A stretch of DNA of 7,466 nt from Gemmatimonadota bacterium (GTDB taxonomy: Bacteria > Gemmatimonadota > Gemmatimonadetes > Gemmatimonadales > GWC2-71-9), in NCBI GenBank assembly GCA_029862935.1, contig JAOTWK010000170.1, positions 1-7,466 of the forward strand, read 5' to 3'. The notes under the pieces were generated by a model, which worked only from the letters and a program-made list of their open reading frames with translations, was not told the origin of the DNA and searched no databases. This document shows positions 6,323 to 7,466 of this stretch, one piece after another. Numbering within the stretch: position 1 is the stretch's first letter; each line of letters begins with the position of its first letter. The position numbers and the translations under genes are program-made.

Positions 6323-6371
6323 GGATGGCCGATGGCTGAAGACTTACAACTGACAACTGACATCTGACACC
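6323..6371 (+). repeat. Seven-unit heptamer array abutting the clpB start
   Basis: Seven consecutive 7-base units with no spacing run from 6323 and end on the base before the clpB ATG. The first two are of type GATGGC (GGATGGC, CGATGGC). The next is a transition unit, TGAAGAC, then TTACAAC, TGACAAC, TGACATC and TGACACC, a TGACAAC-type group. Every unit ends in C. The array occupies the whole expected ribosome-binding region, and no purine-rich Shine-Dalgarno remains. The rest of the gap (6255-6322) shows no CIRCE element (TTAGCACTC-N9-GAGTGCTAA) and no convincing heat-shock promoter. Confidence 0.75.

Positions 6372-7466
<1,095 letters not shown>

Overview
The window is GC-rich bacterial chromosome with every recognisable gene on the + strand. 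A TonB-dependent receptor implies a Gram-negative cell with an outer membrane. High GC, a selenocysteine elongation factor, and a secreted protein with the NYPNPFNP sorting-domain signature together fit Gemmatimonadota or a related environmental lineage. That placement is an inference from gene style, not from a marker comparison.

Region 1 (1-2899) is an uptake operon for a metal chelate: the last 41 codons of a FecCD/BtuC-type permease, an ABC ATPase (BtuD/FecE type), and a 659-residue TonB-dependent receptor most like BtuB. Consecutive genes overlap, so translation is probably coupled. The likely cargo is cobalamin, with a ferric siderophore or heme as alternatives. The periplasmic binding protein and any riboswitch would lie upstream, outside the window.

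Region 2 (2900-3004) is a short gap filled by two opposed arrays of a 9-base repeat. Region 3 (3005-5643) is recO (recombinational repair mediator) followed by selB (selenocysteine-specific elongation factor), joined by an ATGA overlap. The two have no functional link known to me.

Region 4 (5644-6371) begins with an inverted repeat downstream of selB. It then holds a 140-residue exported protein that is essentially a signal peptide plus one FlgD-Ig/type IX-like sorting domain, followed by a strong intrinsic terminator. A 7-base repeat array comes last and runs directly into the next start codon. Region 5 (6372-7466) is the first 365 codons of clpB, the disaggregase, cut by the window end.

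The ordinary genes are confidently identified. The unusual content is in the gaps: two different short-period repeat arrays, each just upstream of a start codon with no visible Shine-Dalgarno sequence, and the free-standing sorting-domain protein. I found no CRISPR array, transposon, tRNA or rRNA. No gene-free stretch exceeds about 205 bases.
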